NCBI GenBank assembly: GCA_004431415.1
Contig: QPMI01000161.1
Location: forward strand, 148,461-212,460
DNA from: Cyanophora paradoxa
Lineage: Eukaryota; Glaucocystophyceae; Cyanophorales; Cyanophoraceae
Length of the DNA: 64,000 nt
Reading direction: 5' to 3'
A program made the position numbers and the translations under genes. Shown piece after piece: positions 9,746 through 21,355 of this stretch. Every line of letters starts with the position of its first letter. Position 1 is the first letter of the stretch. The notes beneath the pieces were generated by a model. It was not told the DNA's origin. It worked only from the letters and a program-made list of their open reading frames with translations, and ran no database searches.

Positions 9746-10893
9746 TCACTTGTCCTCGCGGGAGGCGCGGATGACGAGGCGCTCGACGTCCTTCCAGCGC
9801 CCGGGGTCCACCCCGTAGAGCAGCGTCGGCGACCCCGCCCGCTTCGCCCGGCCCCCCAGCGCCGACCGGTCCCCCCGCGGCGTCCCGTCCTTCAGCTCCA
9901 GCTGCGCCCACTCCACCTGTACCCCGCAGGGGGTGAGGCGGGGAGGGGAGGGGGAAGCGGGCGGGGGGTACGGGACCGGACCTCCTTCAGGCCCTCCGTG
10001 AAGCACTTGGACTGCGGCCGGAGCTTGCGGCCCCGCGCGTAGTACATCTTCGCTGTGTTGTGCTTGCCCAGCGCCAGGCTGCGCGGCGGGGGGACGGAAT
10101 CAGCGGGGGATACGGCGATTCGGAAGGTGCAGGAAAGGGTCCCACTTGATCTCGGCCATAGCGAGGAGGCCGGGGCTGCGCGGCGCGGGCACGGCGAATC
10201 AGCAGGGGTACGACGGTCTGCGGGCAACAAAGGAGAATGGGTCACAGGTAATCCTTATCGGTAGCCATGCTTCGCTCCGCGTCCTTCAGCGCCTGGGACG
10301 GAATCAGTTGGGGTTTTTTTTGGAGGGGGGGGGGGGGGCAAGGGCATGTTGCACACGTCCTGGTACTGGCCTGCGGGCGGGCGGGGGCCGGTCAGCCGGG
10401 GAGGAGGAGATAGAAGGGGTGGGGGGGAAGTACCGAGAAAGAAGAAGCACTTGGAGCGACCCATGAGGCACGGCTGGTGGTCCTTGCGCATCTTGAGGGC
10501 CTGAGGGGGAGCGCAAGGCGCGTCGGCCTCGGGGCGCGGGCGCAGCGGGGAGGAGGGCGGGGGCCTGCGCGGCGTCGCCCCGCACCTGCGTGTAGTTGAT
10601 GATCGCTGAGCTGTACTTCTGCACCTTGTAGTCCGTCTCCGCCCGCTGCACGAACATGTCGCTGCCGAACGTCAGCCGCCGCGCCGCCGACGCGCGCCCG
10701 CGAGTCAAGGCCCAAGGACTAAAGGGGCGCACAAATAGTCATCCTCTGAGGCGGGGATGCCGCCGCCAAGCAAGTGGTTCGGTGCGGCTTTTAGGCGCTT
10801 CATCGAAAAGGCCTGCGTGCGCGTGAGCATGGCGGCGAGCGGCGGGCACCGGCGCCGATTGGGGATGTCGCGGGATTGCACGTGTATCAGCAT
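9746..10893 (-). CDS. TPR protein resembling outer dynein arm docking factor TTC25/ODAD4
   Basis: After removing short introns the product reads DMFVQRAETDYKVQKYSSA / IINYTQALKMRKDHQPCLMG / RSKCFFLLGQYQDALKDAER, then SMATDKDYLPGLLAMAEI, LALGKHNTAKMYYARG, RKLRPQSKCFTEGLKE. This is a pair of TPR-like helix hairpins followed by a third. The RSKC, ALKDAE and YYxRGxKLRP blocks match the N-terminal TPR array of TTC25/ODAD4, which docks outer dynein arms on axonemes. The protein ends with a basic tail (WKDVERLVIRASREDK) and is much shorter than animal TTC25. The start at 10893 (MLIHVQSRDIPNRR) is the first in-frame ATG and is uncertain. It implies that the organism builds a motile flagellum. Other TPR proteins are possible. 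Confidence 0.6.
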
Positions 10894-11462
10894 CGGCGGC
10901 CTGCGGGGTCGTTAGCACTACTTCCGCGCCCTTCTCACGCCGCTAGACGCGACCGCCAGGCCAGTCGCGCTACGATACAAGAGCTAGAAGATAACAGCTA
11001 AAAAGATGAAAGCCAACAAGCTCGCCCCGCCCCTCGAGCTCGTCTCTTGCCCGATTTCTCTCCAGCCGTCACGAGGTCGGAGGGCTCCGGGGGTTGTCTC
11101 TAGCCTAGCTCTTCAAAGGGCGACTGAAGCCTTTAGAGGCCCCGGGAACGCATTGCGGGCCCTTGCTCCTCACCGGAATTGTTGGCTCTCCCGGATGGGA
11201 GGGAGCTGGACGGGCATTTTCGCCGCCCGTCCCAGACGTTGGCAAGCGCTACAACTTGGCTGGCTGTGATGTGTGTGTGGAGCGAGGTGTGAGGTGATAT
11301 TGCGTACCCCCGCAGACGACCACTACAAAAGGCCCAGCAGATCGCGCGTCCGTGGTGCAGCGTGATTTTCAGCCAAATACTAGTCATTAACCTCGGCAAC
11401 CTCGGCCGCATTCGCCGCGTTCAAGCTCCGCGCGAGACGATCGCCCGCGACCGCTGGGCGAG

Positions 11463-12113
11463 ATGGGGCGGAAGAGCGCAGTCACGAAGTTCCCGTTGGT
11501 TTGCAGAACCTCGAATTCAGCCTTTGGCCTGCCCGCCTAGCCTTTTCGCTGAGTGCTTCCCGCCAGGCTCGGATCAAGAAGGTGATGCAAAACGACGAGG
11601 AGGTCGGCAAGATCGCCGCGAACGTGCCCGTCGTTGTCTGTATCCTGCACGCAACCGCGCTCTGAGATGTCAAACCGCTCGCTCGCTCTGTCGCTGCCGC
11701 ATCGTGACGAACCATTCAGCTCGAGCGCTGGAGCTGTTCATGCAGGACATCATCGAGAAGTCCACGGACATTACGCGCGCGCGAGGAGGCAAGATCCTGC
11801 AGGCCGGGCACGTGTGCGTCCACCCGCGCCTCTCTCGTTCGCTCCTTGGCCGACACCTTTGGGAGCGCAGAAAGGAGTGTGTCACGTCAAATGAGAGATT
11901 TGACTTCCTTTCGGACATCGTCGAAAAAGTGCAAGACGCGCCAGCAGCAGAAGAAGGAAAAAAGAAACCGAGGTGCGAAAGAAACCGTGAGTTGTAGGCC
12001 GCCGCTCATGGCGCGCGTCGGTCAGGAAACGGAAAGCGAAGGAGGAGGGAAGCAGCAGCGCCCCCGCGGGCACCGCAGAAAACGGCGAGGAAGAGGATGG
12101 AGACGGGAGTTGA
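11463..12113 (+). CDS. DRAP1: NC2-alpha / DRAP1 histone-fold transcription corepressor
   Basis: Five exons join in frame: 11463-11495, 11567-11639, 11720-11813, 11871-11972 and 12026-12113. Together they encode 129 residues. The product opens MGRKSAVTKFPARIKKVMQ, then DEEVGKIAANVPVVVSRALE, LFMQDIIEKSTDITRARGGK and a FDFLSDIVEKVQDA helix. This is the complete histone fold of NC2-alpha, which pairs with NC2-beta to clamp TBP on promoter DNA and repress or modulate transcription by RNA polymerase II. The last exon gives a basic patch (KKKPRKRKAKEE) and an acidic tail ending EDGDGS. All introns have GT-AG ends and length is normal for the family. About 570 bp separates its start from the divergent TTC25-like gene. 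Confidence 0.93.
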
Positions 12114-12514
12114 GCCCGGCGGCCCGCGGCCGGCGCACTTCCTTCGATCTCCTCCATGAGTCTCGCCTCGGCCCCTCACGAATCCGCCCGTCCCTCCTAC
12201 CGATTTTCCATCTCGAATCTTTCCTTCCCGGTCCTTTGCGCCGCCGCTCCAGCCCCTGTGCGTTCCAGTTCAACAAACCGAAACAATGGCCATTGTGCCC
12301 TCAGCTCAGGGCCCTAGAGCTCGAGCGTATTGAGCTGGCCGCATGCAAGCTACGGCCGCGGATCCGGACTCCGGGGGACCTGCGAGCTGGACTTGCAGCT
12401 GGAGCGTTCACTGTATTTTCGTATACACGCAGTTATAGGAAAGCATTGCCGTACATAGAGAGATAAGAGGATGATGTTACAAGAGGGGGGAGTGGGAGGG
12501 GGCGGGGGCGGGGG

Positions 12515-14976
12515 CTAGGCGATGTGGACGGGGGTGCGGAAGGGGGCGGGGCCGGCGGCGGCGATGCGGTCGAGGAGGGCCTCCTCGTCGGCGGGGTGCC
12601 CGCGCAGGCCGTAGTAGAGCAGCGGGGAGACCTCCACGCGCGGGTCCGCCTCGTCCACCTCCACCCTCGCCCCCAGCTCCACCAGCGCCCTCCTCTGCTG
12701 CTCCGAGAGCGCCGCCACCGCCTGCCCCACGCACCGAGCACCGAGAGCGGCTCAGTAGGCCTTATACTCTAGTTTATCAGCCCTAGCGCCGTGGCACGGA
12801 CCGTGGCCGGCGAGTCGGGCCCGGTCGCGTTCTTCACGGGGCTGAACTCGTCCTCCTTCTCCACCTGCATCGCCGCGAACGACTGGGCGGGACCCGCACT
12901 CAGACCCCCGAAGAAGCCCCGAAAACAGCCAGGCTCAAATCATTCACCTTGGAAGCCATGAACGCGTCGAAAATGAACTGCGCGGAAAAGACGGAGATTT
13001 CGGGCCGGGCGGCGGATCGGGAGTTCAGAATGAAGGCGACGGACCATCTCGCGCTTGAGGCCGTTTACGGCGGAGGGCTTCGGCTCCTCCACGCAGGGGA
13101 TCTTTTTCTGGAGGGGGCAGAGGGGGTCAGCACCGAAAGCGCTCAGGCGGGCGCGCAAGGCTCCTCAGACAGGGCTTAGGCCTAGTCAAGGCCTGCAGGC
13201 GCTGGCCCTACGCCAAGGACCAAGGCCGCAGGCCTCGGAGGGGACTGCAGACGGAGCCGGGGGGTGTGGAGGAGGGGGAGGGGTGGGGGGGAGTGGGGGT
13301 GGGGTGGGTGGGGTGGGGAGGGAACGGGGGAGGAGGGGAACCTTGGCGAAGTGGTACGGGAGCTTGTTGTTGGCGACCTGCTCCAGGAACTCCACGGCTG
13401 CGGCGACGTGAGCCCCGATCTGCTGCCATCTCGAGCTCGAGGGCGGGGCGGGGCGCGAACTGAAGGCGTGGATGCAGACGTTGGCCGCGTTGTAGACCAG
13501 CGCCCCCGTCTTCGCGTCCCTCGCCGCCGCGAGCTCCCCCGGGATCTCTGCCGCGAACAAAGCTCGGGCCGGGGGCGAGATGAGGGGGGCGACGCAGACG
13601 GGGGCGTGCCGCTGTACTCGAGGACGCGGGTCCTGCGGGCGGAGTCGAGGGCGAGGACCCCGCAGGGCTCCTCGGGGACCTTCTTCTCCACCACCTTCGC
13701 CGCCGCCTCCACCCTCCTCTCCCAGCAGAACCCCAGGAAGACTGCGCCCAAATTCGATCCCCGAGCAGCGCGCCGCAATGCATCCCAGCGCTCGGGGGGG
13801 GGGGGGGGGGGCCGAGGGCACGTACTTGGGTCGGCCACTGAGCAGAGGATGTTGTCGACGCAAAACACGTGCACAAGATCGATGCCTGAGGAGACGGGAT
13901 CAGGAGCCGCGCACGCACACAAGCGCATCGACGAAGGGTAGCAAAGCAAGTGGGGCACCCCGCTTCTTCATGTCAGCGAGCGCTTTGGAGTGCAGGAGCG
14001 ATCCGTAGATGCCACCCTGCCGTCATATTGCACTTCAACTGCATGACCCGAGGACTCGCAGAGGGAGGGCGGACGTTTCCGTTGGGGCTGGTGGAGATCT
14101 TGGACTTGGAGTGCATCAAGATCTGCAGACGCGAGGTCGGTCGGTCACGGCCGGCCGCTCAACGACCTCGACGGAGGACAGTGGGGCAGACGGCGGGCGC
14201 GCCTTGCCATCGAAGGAGATGCAGGGAACCTCCGTCTGGGCGAAGAAGAAGACCTGGTCGCGGCGCAGCCCGAAGAAGGCGTGCTCCTCGAAGAAGCGCT
14301 CCGTCACCGCCTGGTTGTCGCTGCACATAATGTACCACATGATCGGAGCCGCCTGCGAGCCGTTCGACGCCGCCAGCGCCTGCAGCCGCAGCAGCCGCTC
14401 CGCCTGGATCTGGAAGAGGCTGCGCGCGCGCGGCGCTCAGGCCACGGGCGCGACTCGCGGCGGGGGCTTGCGGACCTCTTCCCACTCTGCAGACCGAGTG
14501 GCATCGTGCCCTTGGGCCCGTCGTATCCGAGCCGAGAGCCCTGGCCGCCAGCAAGGACCTGCACGGAAGGAGCAGGTCGGCTCGTGCGCCGCGCGGTGCC
14601 GGAAGAGCGGGAGGGGTTGCCGCACCAGCGCGGCCGCCTTGCCCTCGCGCAGAAGCTTCAGTCCCTGAACCAGCCAGCGGGCGCGCGTGGCCGGCTCCAC
14701 GTTGCGCAGGACGGTCAGATCCGAGAACGGCTGGATTCCCTGCAGTTGCCCCGTCGGCGCGGCCGCCGAGCTGCGGTACTCTTCGACCGAACGCGCAATG
14801 TCCTCCAGCTCGCCCGTCGACTCAATGACCGCCGCTTGGGCGTACAAGGCGCTTGCGTCCTCGGCGCTCAACTGGTCGACGTGGGCGAACACGTGCCCCT
14901 GGCCGGCCTTCTCGAACGCCGCGCGCAAGCGCTGCGCTTCCGTGACTTCGATCGCCGGCTTGCCCATCTGAGCCAT
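12515..14976 (-). CDS. UDP-N-acetylglucosamine pyrophosphorylase (UAP1-type UDP-sugar pyrophosphorylase)
   Basis: The product begins MAQMGKPAIEVTEAQRLRAA and contains the nucleotide-binding signature LLAGGQGSRLGYDGPKGT then MPLGLQS, split from the N-terminal helices by an intron. Later exons give IMWYIMCSDNQAVTERFFEE, QVFFFAQTEVPCISFDGK, GIDLVHVFCVDNILCSVADP, VVEKKVPEEPCGVLA, LVYNAANVCIHAFS and NNKLPYHFAKKKIPC. All are recognisable blocks of the eukaryotic UAP/UDPGP family, which makes UDP-GlcNAc from GlcNAc-1-P and UTP in the cytosol. The protein ends at 12515 with FRTPVHIA. An in-frame ATG further upstream (15165) exists; I prefer 14976 because family homology starts there. No plastid or secretory leader is evident. 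It is head to head with the next gene, 327 bp apart. Confidence 0.9.
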
Positions 14977-15303
14977 CTGTACGTTAGAGCGCGCAGCGAG
15001 TTCCCAGCTGCCCGGCGGTGGCGAGGCTAACCTTCCCGATGCGCTTTGCAATTGCGGCGTAAAAAGCGCCAGGCTAAGCTTCGCCTTCGGGGCCGGAAGA
15101 GGGCCGCGAGTTGCAATTGACGCGCGCGACTTGACGACGCGGAGCTTAGAGCTTGGCGACTTCACGAGAAGCCGCAGGCCCTGATGCAGACACCGAATGC
15201 GAATTTAAGCTGGAGACCGCTTCTGGTTCCAGCTGGAAGTTCTGGTTCTTCGAAATCAGTAGTGTACCCCGACAAACGGTGCCTCAGCCGCGCCTGACGC
15301 GCG

Positions 15304-17401
15304 ATGAAACATGCGATTGCGCTGGAGCAGCTGCACAGAGAGCGGCTCAACCGATTCGAGCGACGCGCCAGCATCCCCCTGTGCGACCCAGCTGGGCTGG
15401 TTGCCGAGCGTCGCTGACCGCCGCGCGGTTCGCAGCAAGGATGTGCTAAACCAGTCCCTCAACGATGCAAGCCGCATCGAGTCTGATGACGAGTCGGACA
15501 ACTCGGTGCGCAGCTCGTCGAATTCAAATGCTGCGCCGCAGGAGGCTTAGCTGCGCCGCAGGAGGACATTGAGGACGTGTACGAGGAGCTCGCCAAAAGC
15601 GAGCAGATCGTCGGGGTGAGCCGTGCAGCCGGCCCGGCGCCGCAGCCGGCCACCGACCTCCGCGCAGGGCCGCGTGGTCGTGAACTACTCGCCGGGCCGC
15701 CTTTCTAGGTCGCGCTCGCGCTCGGCGGCGCCTTCGGCGGCGGCGACGCCCCTGCGGCCGGCACCGACGCCGGTGCGGGCCGCGGCGGACCGCACGCCGT
15801 CGCGCTCGGAGGCGGGGCCGGCCTCGGCGCGGGGTGCGAGCCCGGGAAGGCGGCGGGCGCACTTCGCCGGGGACGACGGGTCGGACTCGGACGGCTTCCT
15901 GGACTTCGTGATGGAGCTGAACCGCAAGGCCGCCTCGTCCTCCTCGCGGCGCGGCTCGGGCGCCTCGGGCTCGGCGGAGTGGGCCGAGCAGGGGCGCGAC
16001 GAGGAGGCGGCGTACCGGCAGGCCCTCCGCGACATCTACGGCGACGACCGCTTCCACGTCCTCTCCCACCACTCCCACCACACCCACGCCGCCCGCGCCC
16101 CCTCCCCGGGCCCGCCCGGGCCCCCCCACGCCTCCCCCTCCTTCCTCTCCGCCCCCGCCCACCGCTCGCCCGCCGCGAGCCCCCTCCGCGCCGCCCCCGA
16201 CGAGTCCATCCTCGGGTACCGCACCGACGTGGGCCCGTCCACCCCCCGCGGCTTCCCGTCGGCCGCCGAGGCGCTCTCCTTCGCGGCGACGGGCCGCCCG
16301 GCGCCCTCGCCGGCGCGGCCGCCCCGCTCGGCGGCGGCCTCGGCGGCCTCGCCGGCGGCGGCTGCGAGGGCGGGCGCGCCGGAGGTGGGCGCCGCGCTGG
16401 AGGAGATCCGCCGGCAGCTCTCCGACGTCGCCGCCCTCGTCCGCGAGCGCCGCCCCGCCCCCTCCCCGGCCCCCGCGCCCCCTGGGCCGAGCCGCCCGAG
16501 CCTCCCCGCGGACGCCCCGCACGCCCTTGGCGGCAGCGGCGGCGGCGGCCGCGCGCTCTGCGGCCGCCACGCCCTGGAGCGCGGCGTCGGCGGCGGCGTC
16601 GGCGGCGGCGGCGGCGGCGCGGGACCGCAGCAGGAGCAGGAGCCGCGGGCGCGACCTCAGCGGCCTGGAGCTGGGAAGCGAGCTCGGGGTAAGCAGCTCC
16701 AGGCTCCACGAGCACAGCCACAGCCACAGCCAGAGCTACGGCCAGGGACACAGGCACGGCTGCCGCGTGCACGGGCACGGGCAGGGGCCGGGGGAGGGGC
16801 GGGAGGGCCGCTGGCTGGAGCACGCGGAGCGGCACCTGGCGGCGAGCGAGGAGCGGCTGCGGCGCGCGCTGCAGCGCCGCATCGACGACGAGGCGCGCCG
16901 CACCGACCAGCGCTGGCGCAGGGTCCGCCCCTTTCCCCTTCTCGTCATCTCTTCCCCGCCCTCGCTCACGCGGGACGGGGCGGGGCGCAGCTGGAGGAGC
17001 AGGTGCGCAAGTCGGCGGAGGAGGCGGCGGCGGCGTGGCGCACGGGCGGGCGCGCTGCGCAGAGCCTCGAGCAGCTCGAGGCCTCCAACCGCCTCCTCCG
17101 CGCCGAGCTCGCCCGCCTGGCCCGTACCCCCCTCCCCTCTTTCCTCCGTTTTCGCCGTCTGACGCCCGCGCAGCAGCGGGCCATCGCGCGGGGCGGGCGC
17201 CCCCGGGCCGACGACGCCTCCCCCTCCTCCCCCTCCTCGGCGCCCCGCCGCCGGGAGCCCCCCTCGTACGCGTACGCGTACGCGTACCCCCCCGGGAGGA
17301 GCCCGCGGGCGGCCCGGGCCCGCGCCGGCGTCGCGAGGCCGGCGAGTGCGGGCCGCCCGGGGCGCGACTTGGGATCGAGCCCCCTGCGGCCCTGGTACTA
17401 G
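15304..17401 (+). CDS. Low-complexity coiled-coil protein with Arg/Ser and His-rich segments, function unknown
   Basis: Probable exons read MKHAIALEQLHRERLNRFER, then KDVLNQSLNDASRIESDDES, EDIEDVYEELAKSEQIVG and GRVVVNYSPGRLSRSRSRS. A long Ala/Pro/Ser-rich region with GSDSDGFLDFVMELNRK and AAYRQALRDIYGDDRFHVL follows. A frame change near 16525 (an unmapped intron) leads to RDRSRSRSRGRDLS and a His-rich stretch HEHSHSHSQSYGQGHRHG. Heptad-like helices come next (WLEHAERHLAASEERLRRAL and LEEQVRKSAEEAAAAW). An intron with a GTACCCCC donor starts near 17123, and the protein ends SPLRPWY. The family is not recognised. The helix plus basic tail layout would fit a cytoskeletal or centriolar component, but that is only a guess. 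A duplicated acceptor-like block, ctgcgccgcaggagg, occurs twice at 15531-15565. Confidence 0.55.
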
Positions 17402-17426
17402 CCCGGATGTGTGCAAGAGCCCGTCC

Positions 17427-17662
17427 CAGAAGAGGAAGCCGGGTGGCAGGGGACGGGGAGGGCGGCGCGGAGGCGGGCGGCGGCGGCGCGGGCGGCGAGG
17501 ATGTGGGGCTCGGGGGCGTCGAGGGGCAGGGGCCGGGGCCGGGGCCCGGGGAGGCCGAGGGCGTCGAGGGCGGCGGCGGCGGCGCGCAGGCCCGTCGCGG
17601 CGGCCTTCTCCTGGGACCAGGCGTCCTCCATGCGGGCCCCGCCCCGGACCCAGTCGCCGGCG
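17427..17662 (-). pseudogene. Inverted partial duplicate of the desaturase 3' end
   Basis: The minus strand here is a near-identical copy of 7071-7306, the end of the last exon of the carotenoid-desaturase-family gene. It reads GGARMEDAWSQEKAAATG, then PRPLPLDAPEPHILAARA. Relative to the source there are two amino-acid changes (Trp to Arg, Asp to Ala). A single C is missing in a C-run near the end, which shifts the frame, and the original stop is lost. Similarity ends exactly at the last bases of the coding region on one side and inside the exon on the other. There is no promoter, FAD domain or intron. It sits 25 bp beyond the stop of the coiled-coil gene on the other strand. Confidence 0.9.
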
Positions 17663-18036
17663 CCCCGCGAACTTCGGAATAAGTTTGAAGGCTTAATCCA
17701 GTGACTAGTAAATTTAATTCACGGTGAACTTAGAATATATTGCAGAAGTATATAGCAAACAGAAGCCAACATGTACAGCCCTTATCCGGATCCTCGAGTT
17801 CGCGATCGAGCGATAAGAGGGACGAGTTCGGAGCGGAATCGAAATGTCCTGGCCTGCTACCGCCCGGGGCCGGCCGTCGCAGCCGGAGGCGGCCCGGGCG
17901 CTGCTCTAGCTAGCTAGGTCGCGAAAGTGGAGCGAATCGAAAGTTTATAGAGAGAAGCGGACTGGCTGGCGATCGCGTGTGGCGGCTCGGACCCGACCCG
18001 GGTCCTCTGGCCACCCGGCGCGCGGCGGCGGCCCGC

Positions 18037-20767
18037 TCAGTGCTGGGCGGTCTCCTCGGCGGCACCCTCCTCCTGGGGCGACTCCGACCTGATCGAGATG
18101 TAAAGTCCGGTTAGAAGCGGCCGGAAGCACTCAGCTTGAGGGGAGGGCGCAGCGCGCACCGGCGGCGGCGGATGCGAACAGCGACGAACGCAACGGCGGC
18201 TTATCCGTGGTCAGTCAAACACGTGCACTCAAGAATCACGCGGCAACCGGGGATTCACGTACCGAGGAGGGCGGCGCCGCCGACGCCGCCGACGACGCCC
18301 GCGACGATGGGGACGGTGGGGACGGAGGCGGCGGCGGCGGCGGTCGAGCCGCCCTGCAGCTGCTGGCCGTCGCCGCCCGAGGGCGCCGGCGTGGGCGTGG
18401 GCGTCGGCGTCCCCGCCTTCCCGTCGTCGTCGCCCGGCTTCAGCGCGCCGGCCCTGGAGGCGGCGAGGTCGAAGGCAGGGCGAGCGGGCTCAGGCACGCG
18501 GGAGAAGGTGGAGCGCAGGGCGCACGGGGTGGGGGACGGGGTGGCGCTGGCCGTGGGCGAGGGCGTCGGCGTGGGGCACGTCGGGAGCTGGTCCGGGCGC
18601 TGGCCGGCCCCGCTCAAGGCTTGCGTGCTCGATTCGGCATTCAAATTCAAATTTTCAAATTCGAACCTGGACGGCGCCGTTGAGGATGAAGTCGGCGGGG
18701 ATGCCGTACTCGCCGTCGGCGCTCGCCAGGAAGGCGTTGAAGACCTGTCGCACGTTAAGCTGGATGCTATAGCTGGATGCCTGAGCCCGCGGCGATGCTG
18801 ACCAGCGCACGGAGCTGCAGCGCCACCCGCTGCGCACGAAGGCGTGAGGGGGATGGGTAGTGCAAAGCATGGGCAGGGGGTACGGGGGTACCGTGAATAT
18901 GACGGCGGTCTCGCCGCTTCCGCCGAGCGAGCGGCGGCCCTCGCGGATCGGGAAGACTGCGCGGCAGCGCGTCAGCGGGACGGAGGGGGCTGAGCAGGCG
19001 GGGGGTGCGGACACTGGGTGTCGTCGCCGAGGCTGAAGGGCTCGGTGCGGGTCACCTGCGGACGGAGGGAAAGCCAGCTTCATTCGAAGTGGGAGGGAGC
19101 ATTTCGGAATAAAGTACGGTGGTGGTGGCGTTCTGGAGTTCGTCGAATACGCGGTCGAAGAACTTCTTGGCGCCCGTCAGCGAGATCGCCACTTTCTGCG
19201 CCCGTGGACCACGGCGCAGGTCAGATCAGATCCGAAGGAGGAGGAGGGGGGGGCTGCGAGGGAGACGATCCGGAGCGCACCGGGGGCTCGCACTGCGCCG
19301 CGAACGAGGTGGTGGGCGCTCAATTCGACTCTGTACCCCCGTCGCGGGGCGCGGGCTCGGGCTCGAACCTGGGTCGTGAAGTCGACGGAGAGGCGAAGGG
19401 AGGTGAGGGACATGTCTGGTGGCGGGCCTCAGAGCGGACGAGGAGCGGCGCGAGCGCTGGGCGCTGAGCGCGGGGCGGGGCGCAGCGGACCGAAGTAGCG
19501 CAGCGGGTCCGCGTTCGCCGCGAAGTTCTCGCACCTGCGCACCCGAGCCGGCGTCAGGTGCCCGCTTCTGAGAGATTCGGAGGCGGCGATGGCGCACGTG
19601 ATGACGGCGGTGTTGGGGAAGGAGATGCAGTCGCTGATCTTGCAGTAGGACGGCAGCGTGAAGTTCCCGCACCTGCACGCGCCGCCCCCTCAGAGGGCGC
19701 AAGGGGGGGGCACGAGGGGGAGCTCGGGGGGCGCGCTGGAGGTTGTCCTGGAAGCGTGAGAAGGCGGTGGCGGGGTTCATGGCGCCCGCCGTGGCGCTCG
19801 CGGGGGCGTCGATGCGGATCGCCCCCGAGCGCCCCACCGCCTGCACGCCCTGTTGGTGGAGGGGAGCCATGTGGGGTGGGCGGGGCATGGGGTCGAGCGA
19901 GCGCGGTCCCAGCGCGCGGCGCGGGGCGATCCAGGGCGCCTACTCCGCGTACGCACGATCGTCCCGTCGTCGGTCACGGCCTCCACCTGCCGCGCCGCGC
20001 CGCGCGGCGTCAGCTCCCGGAGTCCGCTGCACCAGGGCCGGCGAGAGGCGGCCGAGCGGCTCGCCTGGACGTAGTAGTCGTTGCCGCGGGGGATGTAGAG
20101 GGGGAGGGGCGGGGAGCTGTAGAAGCCCGTGTTCTGCGCGCCCGGCCGAGGCCGTGTCGGCTGGGCGGGGGCGCGCGCGGCCCGCGGCGGGAGTGGCCCA
20201 CGGGGACATCCTTGCCGATGACGGCGTAGCTGCAGGCGCGAGCCGCCGCTCAGCGATCGCGCGCGCGAGCACGCGCACGCATTCCGGGCGCGCGCGGGCC
20301 GGGCTCACATGCGGTTCTCATAGAGGCTGCTGTTCCTCCGCAGCGTCAGCGTCGCCGTCTGGACGGTGTCGAAGGCTGCCAGACAGGCGTCAGGCGCGGA
20401 TGCGGAAGGCGGCCGCCGCGCGGCCGGCGGGCGGCGCTCACAAACGCCTGGTCCAGTCCACACAGAATACAGGCCTGCGCGCCGAACCAAGTGAGCGGGG
20501 GCGGGCCCGACGGGCCGGGCGCTCGATCGTTCCGGAATGTGGCCGCATGGCGGCGCGCGCGGGCGGAAGAGCGCAGCGCACCAGCGCCGGCCCACTGGAC
20601 GTCTAGCCGCTCGTCAGCGACGCGAAGCGCTTGCGCGGGATGGGGCGGGTGCGAGCGCGGAAAGGGCGCGGACCGCCTTGCCTTGGCGTGCTGATCGTAT
20701 ACGTCGCGGCGGATACTGCCTGGACGAGCGCGACGGCGAGCAGAAGAGAGACGGAAGCGCGCCGCAT
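18037..20767 (-). CDS. Predicted secreted/type I membrane protein with signal peptide, Thr/Pro stalk and C-terminal TM helix; family unknown
   Basis: The start at 20767 opens a clear signal peptide, MRRASVSLLLAVALVQAVSA. Conserved-looking exon pieces follow in order: FDTVQTATLTLRRNSSLYEN, NTGFYSSPPLPLYIPRGNDY, RSGAIRIDAPASATAGAMNP, RCRNFTLPSYCKISDCISFP then NTAVITCAIAASE, SLTGAKKFFDRVFDELQN and SSYSIQLNVRQVFNAFLASA. Several Asn-X-Ser/Thr sites and paired cysteines suit an extracellular domain. Near the end is a stalk of alternating Thr/Pro (CPTPTPSPTASATPSPTP, TPTPTPTPAP), then one hydrophobic helix (VPTVPIVAGVVGGVGGAALL) and a short acidic cytoplasmic tail ending EETAQH. I do not recognise the ectodomain. 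The exon map is incomplete, mainly at 20400-20700 and 19200-19400. Confidence 0.6.
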
Positions 20768-21355
20768 GGCGAAGCGCGGAATGCTGAGCTGAGCGGCCGC
20801 GTGCGGTGTGCGCGTGCGACTGGCGGCGCGTGCGGGGCGCGGCGGATGGCGGCTGCGCGGCGTCCCCGCTTAGCGAGCGGTCTGGGAGCGCTAGAATGGG
20901 ACCGCGGCAGCTCGGAATGGGCTCACCTCGAAGGTCAGACTGCGGGAATGGGGGGCTCGACTCGGCGAGCGACGTCGACGAGTGATTCGAAATGCCGACC
21001 CAAACGCGACTGTACCCCGCCTAGTCGACAGCCGTACCCCGCCACCCCTCAGCGCTGTACCCTCAGACAGCCCTGTACCCACGACAGCTGCAGCGACAGG
21101 GCTGGAACGTGCAATACGTGCGGTTTTCAAGTTTCAGGGCTGGAATGTGGTTTTTCGCTGCAGCTAGCGCTGGTCGCCGTGACTGAATTCTCTGACATTG
21201 GGCTGCACATGAATCAAAAAACATGCCGCAAATCGATATCAGGGGCTCAAAATTAAAATCTGTACAACATAAAGCCAGGAATCTTATATGGGTGAGGCCG
21301 GACTCCGGGATGCTCCCGGGGCCTCCCCCCGCAGGGCCCTGTGCGCCTCCCCGGG

